A DNA stretch of 64,000 nt from Rhynchospora pubera (GCA_028095005.1 CM051463.1:6432295-6496294), one strand, 5' to 3'. Shown: positions 33,111 to 44,391, counted from the first letter of the stretch. Translations and numbers: made by a program. Notes: a model not told the origin generated them from the sequence alone.

Positions 33111-36100
33111 CTAAAGCCTAGAATCATGAACTGAAATTACACCCATATCAGTTACATGTTTCAGAAACTGCTTGGGTATTAGTGCTTTAGTAAGTGGATC
33201 CGCTATCATTGAGTTTGTTCCAATGTGCTTGATTGACAATTCGTCATTCTCAACCTTTTGTTTAACAGACAGAAACTTGATGTCGATGTGCTTCGAGTTG
33301 GCTGAGCTTCTGTTGTTATTAGCATACATGACTGCCGAGTTATTGTCACAGAAAATCCTTAGTGGAGTCTGGATGGAGTCCACTACACGCAGCCCAGTGA
33401 CAAAATTTCGCAACCATGTCCCAAATAATGATGCCTCATAGCAAGCCACACATTTTGCTGCCATGGTAGAAGATGCCACTAGGGATTGTTTGGCACTTTT
33501 CCATGAAACAGCTCCACCTGCCATCATGAAGATGAACCCTGTGGTTGACTTCAAGCTATCTTGACATCCCGCAAAATCAGAATCAGAATATCCTATGACC
33601 TCCAGCCTATCTGATCTCCGATACGTTAGTGCAAAGTCTTTGGTTCTTTGAAGATATCTCAAAACTCGTTTGGCTGCCTTAATGTGCTGAACACCTGGAT
33701 TGTGCAAATACCTGCCTAGCATTCCTGTAATAAAAGCAATGTCTGGACGTGTACACACTTGGGCATACATTATGCTTCCAACAATGGAGGCATACTTATT
33801 GTCCATTACTTGCTTCTTTTCCAACTGTGTTTTGGGACATTGTTCGAGACTGAACTTGTCCCCTTTAGCAACAGGGGTCTCTGTTGGTTTGCAGTTTTCC
33901 ATATCATACCGCTTGAGTACTTGATCGATATAGGCCTTTTGTGATAAGCCTAAAATACCTTGAGAACGATCTCTAAGTATCTTAAGACCTAACACGTATG
34001 ATACATCACCAAGATCTTTCATTTCAAAGTGCTTAGACAGAAATTTCTTAGTTTCATGCAACATATCCTTATCGTTTGTGGCAAGCAGTATATCATCCAC
34101 ATACAAAACCAAGAAAGAATATTTACTCCCACTGAACTTGTGATATATACAATCATCCGCTGGGTTACTCTCGAAACCAAATGAGAGAATCACTCGATGA
34201 AATTTGTAATACCACTGTCGAGACGCTTGTTTGAGCCCATAAATGGATTTCTTAAGTTTGCAAACCATTTTCTTTGGATCATCCGATACAAAGTGGGGTG
34301 GTTGCACCATATAGATGGTTTCATCAATGTCACCATTGAGAAACGCGGTCTTAACATCCATTTGATGAAGCTCAAGATCTAAATGTGCCACAAGTGCCAT
34401 GATCACCCTAAAAGAGTCTTTCGATGAAACTGGAGAGAAAGTCTCTTTGTAATCAATACCTTCTTTTTGAGTAAAGCCCTTAGCAACAAGACGTGCCTTA
34501 TACCTTTCCACATTACCCTTAGAATCCTTTTTGGTTTTAAATATCCATTTGCAACCAATAGGTTTCTTTCCTTCTGGTAATGGTACTAAGTCCCATACAT
34601 CATTGTCATACATGGACTTCATTTCTTCATTCATGGCATCGGTCCACTTTTGTGAGTTTGGACTGTCCAAAGCTTGACGAAGATCACGAGGATCTTCCAT
34701 CATCCCAATGTCAAACTCATGTTCTTGGAGATAGACCACGTAATCATTAGGTATTGCTGGTCTTTTCTCTCTAGTGGATCTCCTAGGCACAAGTTCTTGA
34801 GGTGTTTGTAGTTGTTCAATGACACTATTATCTTCAACTTGATTATTTCCAGAGTCTAAGTCCATAGCATCTGGAACAGGATCCATTTCTTGAATGAAAC
34901 GGTTCGTTTCAGTATTGGGACGGTCCATTCCAGTCCTGGAACGATCCGTTTCAATGCTGGGCACTGTATCTATGATCAACCGTTCCGTTTCAACTTCAGA
35001 CCGGTCCGTTCCAATCCTGGAACGGTCCGTTTCAGCCATGTCACGGTCCGTTTGAAGATCAGTGCTTGTTTCCTCCTCAAAGATAATATCCTGATGTGTC
35101 ATATCTCCCCCCACAACCAAAACATCCTCAAAGAACTTAGCTATAATCGTCTCAAATATGTTCCTATTTGTGGGATCGTAAAACTTGTAACCCCTAGAAC
35201 GTTCGGCATATCCAATAAAATAACAACTAACTGTCCTTTCGTCCAATTTCTTCTCATTTGGCCTGTACGGCCGAGCTTCAGCTGGACATCCCCAAATACG
35301 ACAATGTTGTAGACTTGGTTTCCTACCAGTCCACATCTCATAGGGAGTTTTGTTGTTATTTGCCTTAGTTGGTACACGATTAAGCAAATAGGCTGCTGTT
35401 TTAAGCGCTTCGCCCCAAAGAGATTTTGGCAAATTAGTATGACTAAGCATACTCCTAACCATATCCTTCAATGTTCTGTTTCGCCTTTCAGCTACTCCAT
35501 TCATGCTAGGCGATCCTGGCATGGTATATTGAGGGACAATGCCATTTTCCTCTAGAAACTTAGCAAAAGGCCCTGGACGTTGTTCACCTGAACCGTCATA
35601 TCTACCATAGTATTCACCACCACGGTCAGATTTGACTTGCTTAATCCTTTTGTTGAGTTGTAACTCAACTTCAACCTTAAATGATTTGAACACGTCCAAA
35701 GCTTGCGCTTTTTCACTTAATAAATATAGATAACCAAATCTTGAGTAATCGTCTATGAAACTGATAAAGTAAGTTTGACCATTCCTTGTAGGTGTAGGAA
35801 ATGGTCCACAAATATCCGTATGAATCAGTTCTAAGACATCACTCGTTCTATTGGCATCATATCTTCTTTTATTGGTTTGTTTTCCTTTAACACAACTTAC
35901 ACATGGGCCTAAATCTGTCATGTCTAAAGGATCGAGTATGTCACTTTGCACAAGCTTTTCAATTCTCTTTAAAGAAATGTGACCTAAACGCTTATGCCAA
36001 AGTGCACCTGAATTCTCATGAGTTAATTTACGCTTAACACTTCTAGTACTTGTATGCAAGTTTTCATTATATGAAGCAATAGTTTCCAAAGAATATAGAT

Positions 36101-37340
36101 TGTCATAAACTGAAAGAAAACCAGATCCAACACATTTAGAATTATGAGATAAACTGAATTTTCCATTTCCAAAAGAACAAGAGTAACCAAACTTGTCTAG
36201 TACAGAAATAGAAACTAAATTTCGTCTAAAAGACGGTACAACAAAAGTCTCATATAAATCTAAATACAATCCAGTCTTAAGTAACAATCTAAAATGCCCA
36301 ATAGCTTCAACTTGTGCCTTCTTGCCATCGCCCACATAGATGTATCTTTCACCATCATTTGGCTTTCGGCAGTTCAGGCAACCCTGCATAGAGATACTTA
36401 TGTGAGTTGTAGCACCCGAATCAATCCACCAAGTATCCTTTTGTACTGAAGTTAAATTAACTTCTGAACAAACCAAAGAGAGAGACATACCTTTCTTCTT
36501 GCGCCAAGCTATATAGCCTGTGCAATCAGTCTTCTTGTGTCCCTCTTCGCCACAGAAGAAACACCCGTTTGGATTCTTTGGCTTCTTGCCAGTCTTCCCC
36601 TTATTGGGTTCCTTCTTTGACTCTGAATTAGCAGCCTTATTATTGTTTTGTTTCTTCTTCCCTTTATTCTTGGAAGTGGAGGCAACGTTAGCACTATGTG
36701 TCTTATCAAGCTTCAACCTTTCCTCTTCTTGAACTAGATGCGAAATCAGTTCATTCAGAGTCCACTTGTCCTTAGTGCAGTTATAAGTAACCTTGAAATG
36801 GTTATACTGACTAGGGAGAGAGTTAAGCACTAGACACACCTGAATTTCTTCAGATATGTCTAACTTAAGGGCTTGTAACTTTGAAGCAAGATTAGACACT
36901 TCCAAAACGTACTCACGAATGTTGCCTTTCCCATTATACTTCATAGAGATGAGTCTTGCCATGAATGTACAAATCTCCGATTTCTCATTCTTGGCAAATC
37001 TCTTCTCAATTTCTTCCAAGCATGCCATAGCCTCATCGGAATCAGAAACGGTACCCCTGAATGCCTCTGGGATTGTCTTCTTGATGATCATAATGCCCAT
37101 GCGATTGGAGCGTCCCCACTGAGCTACACTTTGAATGTGTTGTTGACTGCTCTTAGCAGTAATCTCAGATGGTTTCTTCTCCCTAAATGCAAGGTCAAGA
37201 TCTAGACAACCGAGAACTATCATTAAGTTCTCCTTCCATTCCTTAAAGTTGGAACCAGTCAACATGGGTATGCTGTTAATGCTAGCTGGAATATTTGCTA
37301 AAATAAACCAAAGACAAAATACACTAATATTAATAACCAT
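33111..37340 (-). CDS. copia-1 Gag-Pol polyprotein
   Basis: A single open frame of 1409 residues. In order: a Gag region (UBN2-like, residues 20-230), zinc knuckle CFFCGEEGHKKTDC (about 262), aspartic protease WWIDSGATTHIS (about 306), integrase HHCC zinc finger LWHKRLGHIS..CVSCVKGK (about 445-490), integrase core with HTDICGPF and the D-E residues (about 495-650), a linker with repeated TDRS phrases (about 760-815), reverse transcriptase from CKWIFKTKKD with YKARLVAKGF and catalytic LYVDDILLA (about 930-1150), and RNase H with STTGFIFMMAGG and HIDIKF (about 1240-1400). No internal stop. The ATG at 37340 gives a hydrophobic leader before the usual Gag start; TTTATTTTAG just downstream could be a splice acceptor, so the true N-terminus may differ. 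Confidence 0.93.
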   Translation of the reverse strand: MVINISVFCLWFILANIPASINSIPMLTGSNFKEWKENLMIVLGCLDLDLAFREKKPSEITAKSSQQHIQSVAQWGRSNRMGIMIIKKTIPEAFRGTVSDSDEAMACLEEIEKRFAKNEKSEICTFMARLISMKYNGKGNIREYVLEVSNLASKLQALKLDISEEIQVCLVLNSLPSQYNHFKVTYNCTKDKWTLNELISHLVQEEERLKLDKTHSANVASTSKNKGKKKQNNNKAANSESKKEPNKGKTGKKPKNPNGCFFCGEEGHKKTDCTGYIAWRKKKGMSLSLVCSEVNLTSVQKDTWWIDSGATTHISISMQGCLNCRKPNDGERYIYVGDGKKAQVEAIGHFRLLLKTGLYLDLYETFVVPSFRRNLVSISVLDKFGYSCSFGNGKFSLSHNSKCVGSGFLSVYDNLYSLETIASYNENLHTSTRSVKRKLTHENSGALWHKRLGHISLKRIEKLVQSDILDPLDMTDLGPCVSCVKGKQTNKRRYDANRTSDVLELIHTDICGPFPTPTRNGQTYFISFIDDYSRFGYLYLLSEKAQALDVFKSFKVEVELQLNKRIKQVKSDRGGEYYGRYDGSGEQRPGPFAKFLEENGIVPQYTMPGSPSMNGVAERRNRTLKDMVRSMLSHTNLPKSLWGEALKTAAYLLNRVPTKANNNKTPYEMWTGRKPSLQHCRIWGCPAEARPYRPNEKKLDERTVSCYFIGYAERSRGYKFYDPTNRNIFETIIAKFFEDVLVVGGDMTHQDIIFEEETSTDLQTDRDMAETDRSRIGTDRSEVETERLIIDTVPSIETDRSRTGMDRPNTETNRFIQEMDPVPDAMDLDSGNNQVEDNSVIEQLQTPQELVPRRSTREKRPAIPNDYVVYLQEHEFDIGMMEDPRDLRQALDSPNSQKWTDAMNEEMKSMYDNDVWDLVPLPEGKKPIGCKWIFKTKKDSKGNVERYKARLVAKGFTQKEGIDYKETFSPVSSKDSFRVIMALVAHLDLELHQMDVKTAFLNGDIDETIYMVQPPHFVSDDPKKMVCKLKKSIYGLKQASRQWYYKFHRVILSFGFESNPADDCIYHKFSGSKYSFLVLYVDDILLATNDKDMLHETKKFLSKHFEMKDLGDVSYVLGLKILRDRSQGILGLSQKAYIDQVLKRYDMENCKPTETPVAKGDKFSLEQCPKTQLEKKQVMDNKYASIVGSIMYAQVCTRPDIAFITGMLGRYLHNPGVQHIKAAKRVLRYLQRTKDFALTYRRSDRLEVIGYSDSDFAGCQDSLKSTTGFIFMMAGGAVSWKSAKQSLVASSTMAAKCVACYEASLFGTWLRNFVTGLRVVDSIQTPLRIFCDNNSAVMYANNNRSSANSKHIDIKFLSVKQKVENDELSIKHIGTNSMIADPLTKALIPKQFLKHVTDMGVISVHDSRL
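34890..35060 (-). repeat. palindromic repeat array in the coding linker of copia-1
   Basis: Seven variants of GGAACGGTCCGTTTC (plus strand), each nearly self-complementary, are spaced irregularly by about 17-40 bases. In the protein they give a TDRS/TDRP/TERL series between integrase and reverse transcriptase. The same motif fills the leader and LTRs of the element. Confidence 0.85.
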
Positions 37341-38955
37341 AATGTATAAGTTAAATCACAAAATATAAAGGTCCAAATCCCATCTACTAGTCTTTATTCA
37401 TTTGCAAGTGCTCTTTGGAGTCTCCAAGCAAACTTCAATCAACTAGGTGTAGTATCAAATGTAATGATTCATAACATATCAATTAATTAACCTTCCTTTG
37501 GGCCGATTAATTAATTATACGTAAAACCTTATATTCATTACCCATTTGATTCTACCAAAACATTGCACATATAGCCTTTTAAATTATGTCCTTCCTTTGG
37601 GCCGATTCATAATTTAAAAGTTACATGTACCTTAATTCACTTTGTATTTGAGCCTTTGAAACAACCATTAATATGAGAGCCCACTTTGGCGGGATGATAT
37701 TAATATTGGTTCAATTCTCAAATACAACTCAAGTTACCTTTATATTAGACTTAAAGTATACCTTAAACCTAGACTTTTCATTATGCACATCAATCCTAAT
37801 ATGAAAAGTCTTAACTAAATACTGACCTAGGATGATAAAGACTTAGGACCCAGTTGCAAACCCTAAGGTATACACTTATTGAATCGTATGGAATACATAC
37901 AAACCAACAAACCTGGAACGGACTGTTTGGTGAGAGAACGGTCCGTCCTAAATAGATCAGAAGAGAACCAAAGAGAGATATGACCATACAGTCCAGTATG
38001 GTCATATTAAGGTAAGAAAAGAAAGCGGTGGTCTCCCGTTCAGCCAGCAGCCATTGAAATTACACCACATCCAGGCAAGATTCCCAGAAAAGGTCAGGGT
38101 CATATGGACACTTAGGCGCCGACCTTATTTTCTGCGGCAGAACTTGTCCTCATGACAACATGGTGTAACCCAACGCTTACAGCTCTTACTAATGAAAACC
38201 ACGGCAGAGAAAAGAAGAGGAGGGATGCATAAACCGTTATTTGTACCTAACCAGTACAAACAACCTGAATATTGGCTTAAAACCTAACAATTCTGGTTCT
38301 GGAACGGACCGTCCTGGTAGTTGAACGGACCGCCCCCTTAAGATCTGATCAATACCTAAGCAGTTTGCAACCAAAAAACTGAATCTGGAACGGTCCGCCC
38401 CAGTTCTAGGACGGTCCGTTTGAAAACCGCAGAGAAGTAGATAGATGTCGTCCTAATCTAGGTCGAGAAACCCTAATGATTTCTCTCCTAACCTGAAAAT
38501 CTATTCTAAATCTAAATCATCCAATTAGGTCAGATTTTAAACGATTTTGAATTTCCAAAACTTTAACTTAATTTTCAAAATCTTTTCAAGCAATTGCAAT
38601 TTCAAATGACAATTCTGGCACAAATCTCAATCAACAAATCATAAAACAATCTAAAACTAATGGAACGGTCCGTTCGAGCCATGAAACGGACCGTCCAAAT
38701 GTCAGATACTTCAGAAACAGTTCAGAAAACAGTTCAGGAAAAGTGCAGAAAAAATCTTGAACGGGCCGTCCCAGAATTGGAACGGGCCGCCCCAGACCAC
38801 TAGGACGGGCCGTCCCAAACTTGGACCGGACCGCCCCAGTCTGCAGCGCCAGAAAACTAAAAGCAGTTCAGACCAGATCTTCAATCTCACCAAAACAATT
38901 CAAACACTTCAATTAAATCCAAACTTATGTGTCATGCTACTGGCTCACGACGAGT
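37341..38955 (-). other. copia-1 untranslated leader with palindromic repeats
   Basis: The 1.6 kb between primer-binding site and coding start has no long frame. Copies of the GGAACGGWCCGTYC palindrome occur near 37915-37950, 38293-38330, 38386-38432, 38661-38698 and 38757-38840, often in pairs about 22-26 bases apart. A direct repeat CCTTCCTTTGGGCCGATT occurs near 37490 and 37590. The length leaves room for packaging or regulatory signals. Confidence 0.7.
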
Positions 38956-38968
38956 GGCTCTGATACCA
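38956..38968 (-). promoter_or_regulatory. copia-1 primer-binding site (initiator tRNA-Met)
   Basis: The minus strand reads TGGTATCAGAGCC two bases inside the 5' LTR, the usual plant copia site complementary to the 3' end of initiator methionine tRNA. Confidence 0.9.
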
Positions 38969-38970
38969 CT

Positions 38971-39818
38971 TGTTGGGTTTGCTTTAAAGCCAAAGGGAAT
39001 AAACAATTCTAGCAATACAAATAAGCAACCCAGAAAACATAAACTCGCAGAACCAGCAGTTGGAACAGACCGTCCTGGTCATAGACCGGACCGTTCCAAT
39101 AACACAGAAAACTAAATCATGAGCGGAAGCTTACCTAATTCCATTGCTATGACCTGAATCTTGATGTTGAGCACTTGTTGATGTCTCCTAACGTGTATGC
39201 TTCTTATTTCCTCTTGTTGTGCACACCAAGGATGGGAGAAAAGGTCTTCCAAAGGATCAAGACTCGCCTTGGTACTCTTTGCCTGAACTTAGAGCACCTT
39301 CTCAAGCTATTTGATGGAGGAACAGAGAGAGAGGCAGAAAATACTGCTTTCAACACATGTATGCAGTATGTTTCGTGGATGTCTTGTCCCTTGGGGACCA
39401 ACCCCTTTATATATAGAGAGCCAAAGGCTTCTTGGCCTCCAAACAATGCTATAATTAACCATCATAATTAGGCAATGTTCCTAAATATTACCACCTATAA
39501 AAGGCAACACATCCCTGCACCAAATCTGGCTTTTCTTTACAGCCACGTTTAGCCTATTACCATATAACTGAATGACTTGGAGACCAAGCAGAAACAGCCC
39601 ACCAAAAATAGATTATTTCCTTAATATGGCGCAGAGTCTGGACCGGGCCGTCCCAGAATTAGGACGGGCCGTCCCAGTGCATTGGACTAGGCCGTTCTAG
39701 ACTTAGAACGTGTCTCTCTCTGCGCAGTGTCTGGACCGGGCCACCCCAGAATTAGGACGGGCCGTCCCAGACCACTGGAACAGGCCGTTCCAATGCCAAA
39801 TGATCAAATAACCTAACA
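38971..39818 (-). repeat. copia-1 5' LTR
   Basis: 848 bp, sense on the minus strand, starting TGTTAGGTTATTTGATC and ending AAACCCAACA. It carries the transcription signals of the element. Confidence 0.95.
39404..39416 (-). promoter_or_regulatory. copia-1 LTR TATA box
   Basis: The minus strand reads CTATATATAAAGG within the 5' LTR, a strong plant TATA box facing the coding region. The same box is in the 3' LTR at 32216-32228. Confidence 0.7.
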
Positions 39819-40408
39819 TCAAGCTCATCAAATTCCCATAATTCACTATACAAAATATCCCTCCAAACATAATGGTTTTTGTTATATCGCAAAGCCCTGG
39901 AAATACATTTAATTGCCAAAGGCAGTCTGCCACACCTCTTGATTATTTCCTTACCATTATCCAATGAACATTCTCCTTCTCTCATTCCTTCCCCACCAAA
40001 TGCATAATGATAAAACAATTTTAAACAATCTCGTTGGGGCAATAAATAAAGCCGGTATATATGGAGAGACTGTATCGGAAGCCTCAGTTACAGCTTCATT
40101 CCTACTTGTCGCCAACACTCGCACAACCTGAGCAGATCTTAATGGAAGAAAGAATGTTTCCCAATCATCTTGTGTCACATCCCACACATCATCAAGTACC
40201 AAAAACATTCTCTTTCCAACTAACTCATTCAGAAGCACCTCTTGGTTCGTGCTGAACCCGTCAAAGCTATTACCATGCTTTCCAGTAACACACTCGGTAA
40301 TCTCTTTTGTAAGCCTAATAATATCAAATTCCGAAGAAACGTATACCCATGCCTTCACATCAAACCTTGATTTAACAAAAGGATCATTGTAGACCATCTG
40401 GGCCACAG

Positions 40409-40438
40409 TAGTCTTGCCAATACCCCCCATTCCTAATA
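40409..40438 (-). promoter_or_regulatory. P-loop codons of CNL1, possible miR482/2118 target
   Basis: The coding strand has GGAATGGGGGGTATTGGCAA followed by GACTAC, the P-loop codons that the miR482/2118 family targets in many plant NB-LRR transcripts. Assignment is from knowledge of that family; no miRNA gene was found here. Confidence 0.4.
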
Positions 40439-41049
40439 TTGGAATGACTTTGAGCTGGTATTTTATTTCATCATCCTCTAATACCCCAGAGCACAATAGG
40501 TTTATAATTTCCTCCTTGTCATGGCTCCTACCAAAAATACCGTCTTTACTCAACAAGTGGCTGGTTGAAGAAAGGTTTATGGAAGGGATGCCAACTCTCC
40601 TCATTCCATCCTCATTTGTCAACTGCAGGGCTTCCCTGTCTCTTGCGATTTCATCAAATCTACTGTTTATTTGACTAATCTTTTCACCCATCTCCAGCGA
40701 AACTGAGTCCGACAAATAGGAAGAGACATAATTTATTATGGCACTGTTGGATATGCTTCGAGTCACTTGACCTGACAGAACTGCTCTTCCAGCTGGTTTG
40801 ACTTCCAACTGGCACCGCAAGATCTCATAATGGCACTCATCAAGGACATCCTCGGCATCACCTGCAAGACACTTAAGCTCTTGGAGCCACAATTTGACAG
40901 CCTTCATCATGAATCTCCCTGTTCTCAACTTCTTCAACTGTCGCTTGAATCCACCTTAGCTTTCTATCCAACTTCTCAATATCTTCCTTCAGACCATCTC
41001 TTCTGGATGTGGGAGTGAGATTAAATGCGCTACCAATAGCTGATAACAT

Positions 41050-42583
41050 TGTGAAAATAAACTGGCTTGTTAAGACTCCATCCCTCCAATTAGCAAGTGG
41101 CCTTCAGATTGGGGTGTCTCTATATCTAGAATCATCTGATCATAGGGTATATGAGAAGGTCAAAAAGAAACATAAAAGATATGTGGAAAACTAACCAATC
41201 TAATAAATGTCCTTAGGATCGTATAAAGGTAAGCAGATGAATATCTTTACTGCACTTTGTGCAGTTAGGTTCATTATTAGATGATCATACACAGAACAAA
41301 TTGGATTTTTTCTCCCCCTCGATCGGAAACATTATGTATCCAACTGACATCCCAAATTCCCAACTACCCAATTAGAACTGCATATTCGACCAACAATTAT
41401 TGTGCCTTCTATTTCTTTTTCCAATCCTCGAATAATGTTAAAATTTCAATAATTCGTTGTTGTTAATAGACTAGCCATGGGACTACAGTCGCAGTATGCT
41501 CCAGTACGGGTAATTTTTCACAAATTTACAATTTTCGAGAGTCTTTCAGAAAGGAAAGGTGTCACGTCTAAACAAAATTGAGTGTCATAATACTGAGATT
41601 TACTCCAAATTTTGCTTGAATTATGCTTAAGAAAGCAAGAGATTTCAGTACCTGGTATCGGTTGAGGAGGGAGATGCACAGTTACCACTTATCAAAAGCA
41701 GAAAGAACTAAAACGAGATTTTTATGGTAAATGTGCTGTAGGATATTGTCTCTCTGATCTTTCATTGTTCACAGATTGGAGTTGATTTCGGAAATGATGA
41801 TGAAAGCAGGACTGCAGTTCCAACTTGCAAGGTACGAATATTAATAAAATTTTACTCGGAATGGGACCTGCGACCATATATTGACGTCGACTGAGCGGGT
41901 TAGCAATAACTTGCATTCAAAAGATTGTGTGCTGAAATAAACAATAGTTAACCCCTTTTGAGTCGAGTTATAAAAATTTGCGGGCTGCCTAAATTAATTA
42001 GTTAAGTTTGGTTTTAAATTAAGTTTATAATGAGATCAAATGAAGCTTCGAAAACCTTGTTGCATTAAGAAAAAAATAATTAATGAATGGGTAAAAATGG
42101 GGAATGATTATAGTAATAATGCGCTCAAAAATAATTATTACGAGGATTACTGGGTTCATTATTGTACTTTTTTCATTGTACTAAAAATTACATAATTTGT
42201 CAAAAAAAAAGGGTTTTTTTTTTGCGGTAAGGACAAGACTTTGCGAAATTTTTATAGTATATAACTAATATTATGTTTACATGGACATTGAATAGTAAAA
42301 ATGTGATATTAGTTGAAAATAAAAATGCAACACATTTAACTCCAAAGAGGAACTTAAAGAACACTGGTAGCAAAGAGGATTTGAAAATGCAGCACAAATT
42401 TCTACTCAAGTATCGGTACAGAGAAATATTTTAACTTGGGAGAAAGTATGCCAATGCTAATCCTATTTAATAACTCTTTCTGTAGGACTATATGTGTACT
42501 GGATCAAGTAATTCTCATGCTATAGCCTATAGACCACGGATAGCCACGTCCTATTTTGTAAGCATCTATCAGCGACATAAGAT
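41050..42583. other. upstream region of CNL1 (paralogous to CNL2 upstream)
   Basis: This stretch matches, with indels, the region upstream of CNL2 (55460-55910 and 59506-60766). Examples are ACAAAATTGAGTGT against ACAAAATGGAGTGT and GTACTGGATCAAGTAATTCT near 42497 against GTACTGGAACTATTAATTCT near 60696. It presumably carried the CNL promoter. No other gene seen. Confidence 0.55.
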
Positions 42584-44178
42584 TAGGGCTGTCAAACGTG
42601 CACAACATACACGAAAATAGCCTCTTACGTTTCTGTTCCGTTCATGAGCACGTAACAGGTATGATTTACGTTACGTTTCGTAATAAAAAACGTAACCAAA
42701 ATTATTATCGTTTTCGTTCCGTCAGTCTTAAACGGAAGAAAACGTTAATAACGTTAACTTTTACAACTCTATAATATACTCATTTAAACAACGATTTTCT
42801 GAGCTGATACAAATCACAATACAAATCTTTTACTAGTACGTCCCAACATCAAAGAAAAACAAAAAAAAATTCTCTGGTTCATGTACCAGTCCATACTAGC
42901 ATCAACGAAAAACAGAAAAAACACAAGTTAAAGACAACATCAATGAACAACACTCTCTGGTAACATGTACCATGTACCACTCCGTACCAGTATATCACAA
43001 ATAATGGTTACACCCATTCTCTCTTGAGCAGACAAGGTTACAATCACAAATGAAACAAAATTTGAAAAGATATTCTTCCAAATAAGTATTACATATCGAT
43101 ATATCACAAATCACAAATTTAAGTACAAATCGAGCAAAGAAAAATGAATAGAAAATAAAAAAGCCCACCAGCCAGTCCTACAAACCTAATTAATTTGCTA
43201 CAATCCTAATTAGACTGAAACAAACAAACACCCAGTGCTAGGTTGCTAAATTACAAACGACTCAGTGCCAGAAAATCAGAAAAAATTAGTACCAATAAAT
43301 TTTCAATAATTACAAAAATGAATACCAGTTTTAACTGGTACCGGTAAAAAGAAACAACGCCAGGTGAGATTTTAGAAAAACCAGTAAAAAAAGACGTACT
43401 TCACGGAAGGCTTGTTTGGTACAGAACAAAAAGGTGTTGCTGCTATATAGAAGGTCTGTATGTACTGCGACAATGCTGCTGCTACTGCACTAAAGAAGAA
43501 GGTCGAAGAAAAAGGTTGCCTCTATGTTGGTGTTGCATCTGATGTTGCCTCAGGTGAGAGAGATAGATCACTTGTGGTCAACACAGAAGAAGGTCGAAGA
43601 AGAAAGGGAGGTGTGGTGGCGGAGAGGAGAGGGAGAGGGTGGGGTGTGGTGACGGAGAGGAGAGGGAGATGGGTGGGTGTGGTGAGAGGCTGTCGGAGAG
43701 GAGAGGGAGAGGGTGGGGTATGGTGAGACGCAGTCAGAGAGGCGAGGGAGAGGAGTGCGGTGTGGTGAGAGGCATCAGAGAGGTGAGGAGGAGGCAGGTG
43801 GGGTTCTGATGGGTTCGTATGGGGCTCGAGTGAGGAGGAGAGACGAGATCGGCGAGCTCTAGGTTTTGCCTGGCGCCTCTGGCAAGAGCGACGCTGGAGA
43901 GAGACGAGAGACGAGACTCACGAAGCACCTCTCTCTATTTATTCGCCTCAGTTTTCTCCTCTGCGAAAATGGGCTGAAAGTTTTGGCCCAACGGAAAAAC
44001 ATTAATAACGGAACGGAAGCTGCCGATTTCGTTTCCGTTCCGTTCATACCAACGTAATCCATTCCAGTTTCGTTGCTGTTCCGCAAAATAAAACGTAACA
44101 AGAATTCCCTCCGTTTCTGTTCCGTTTCGGACTGAACGGAACGTAAACGTCCGAAACGGAGCGAAATTGACAGCCCTA
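42584..44178. mobile_element. hAT-like element upstream of CNL1
   Basis: Terminal repeats TAGGGCTGTCAA and TTGACAGCCCTA are exact inverses. Flanking 8 bp duplications are CATAAGAT (42576-42583) and CATAAAAT (44179-44186). The paralogous site upstream of CNL2 has one copy, CATAAGAT at 60759-60766, followed directly by CAGTGCTA, so this is a true insertion. Subterminal AACGGAACGG/CCGTTCCGTT phrases cluster at the ends. The interior contains a G-rich repetitive stretch (43600-43760) whose translation is low-complexity. No transposase frame; non-autonomous, 1595 bp. Confidence 0.88.
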
Positions 44179-44391
44179 CATAAAATCAGTGCTATTGAAG
44201 GAAGAGCAAGTTCTTCAAAGAGCACTATACAAGTTGACATTACAAGGTCCTTTTTTGTTTGAAGCAGTTTTTATTTTATTTTATTTGGAAACAAGAGAGC
44301 TCATTCATCACTCTTTTCATTAAAACAAAAAAAAAGCGATTTATTACACAACCATCTCAACCATCGTTCCTAGACCTATTTGACCAAACCA

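Larger units (their letters stand above)
31783..39818 (-). mobile_element. copia-1: full-length Ty1/copia retrotransposon inside CNL1
   Basis: Two 848 bp LTRs (5' LTR 38971-39818, 3' LTR 31783-32630) with TG...CA ends flank a minus-strand coding region. I count about five differences between the LTRs. A perfect 5 bp duplication TCAAG lies at 31778-31782 and 39819-39823. A primer-binding site complementary to initiator tRNA-Met and a purine-rich tract (AAGTGGGAGAT on the minus strand next to 32630) are in place. The polyprotein has the order protease, integrase, reverse transcriptase, RNase H, which defines copia. The element is 8036 bp and structurally complete, so it may be competent. It interrupts NB-ARC codons of CNL1 (DEL|DPIF). 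Confidence 0.95.
27086..41049 (-). pseudogene. CNL1: broken CC-NB-ARC-LRR resistance gene
   Basis: The ancestral gene runs from ATG at 41049 (MLSAIGSAFN) to TGA at 27088-27086. It had a large exon 1 (to 28606) and three short 3' exons (28332-28270, 27503-27439, about 27257-27086), matching CNL2. Readable parts are the P-loop GMGGIGKTTVAQ, kinase-2 FLVLDDVWD, RCGRLPLAIK (GLPL region), CFFFCSLFPKG, RLHDVIYDLARS and LRRs. Lesions: a one-base frameshift near 40905; a second frameshift near 40045; a copia element after codon LD (31783-39818); a frameshift at a T9/A9 run (31343-31351); a probable solo LTR in an LRR (29028-31172); and the exon-4 acceptor CAG replaced by CAT. Both element insertions lie in frame-continuous sequence once removed. 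Not a functional receptor. Confidence 0.92.

Noticed and set aside
31783..39818. Possible endogenous pararetrovirus
   Set aside because: Polyprotein order with integrase before reverse transcriptase, LTRs and a 5 bp target duplication identify a Ty1/copia retrotransposon; no movement or coat protein region is present.
43460..43726. Gly/Arg/Glu-rich open frame
   Set aside because: It is the translation of a G-rich repetitive patch inside the hAT-like element, with no motif and no splice context.
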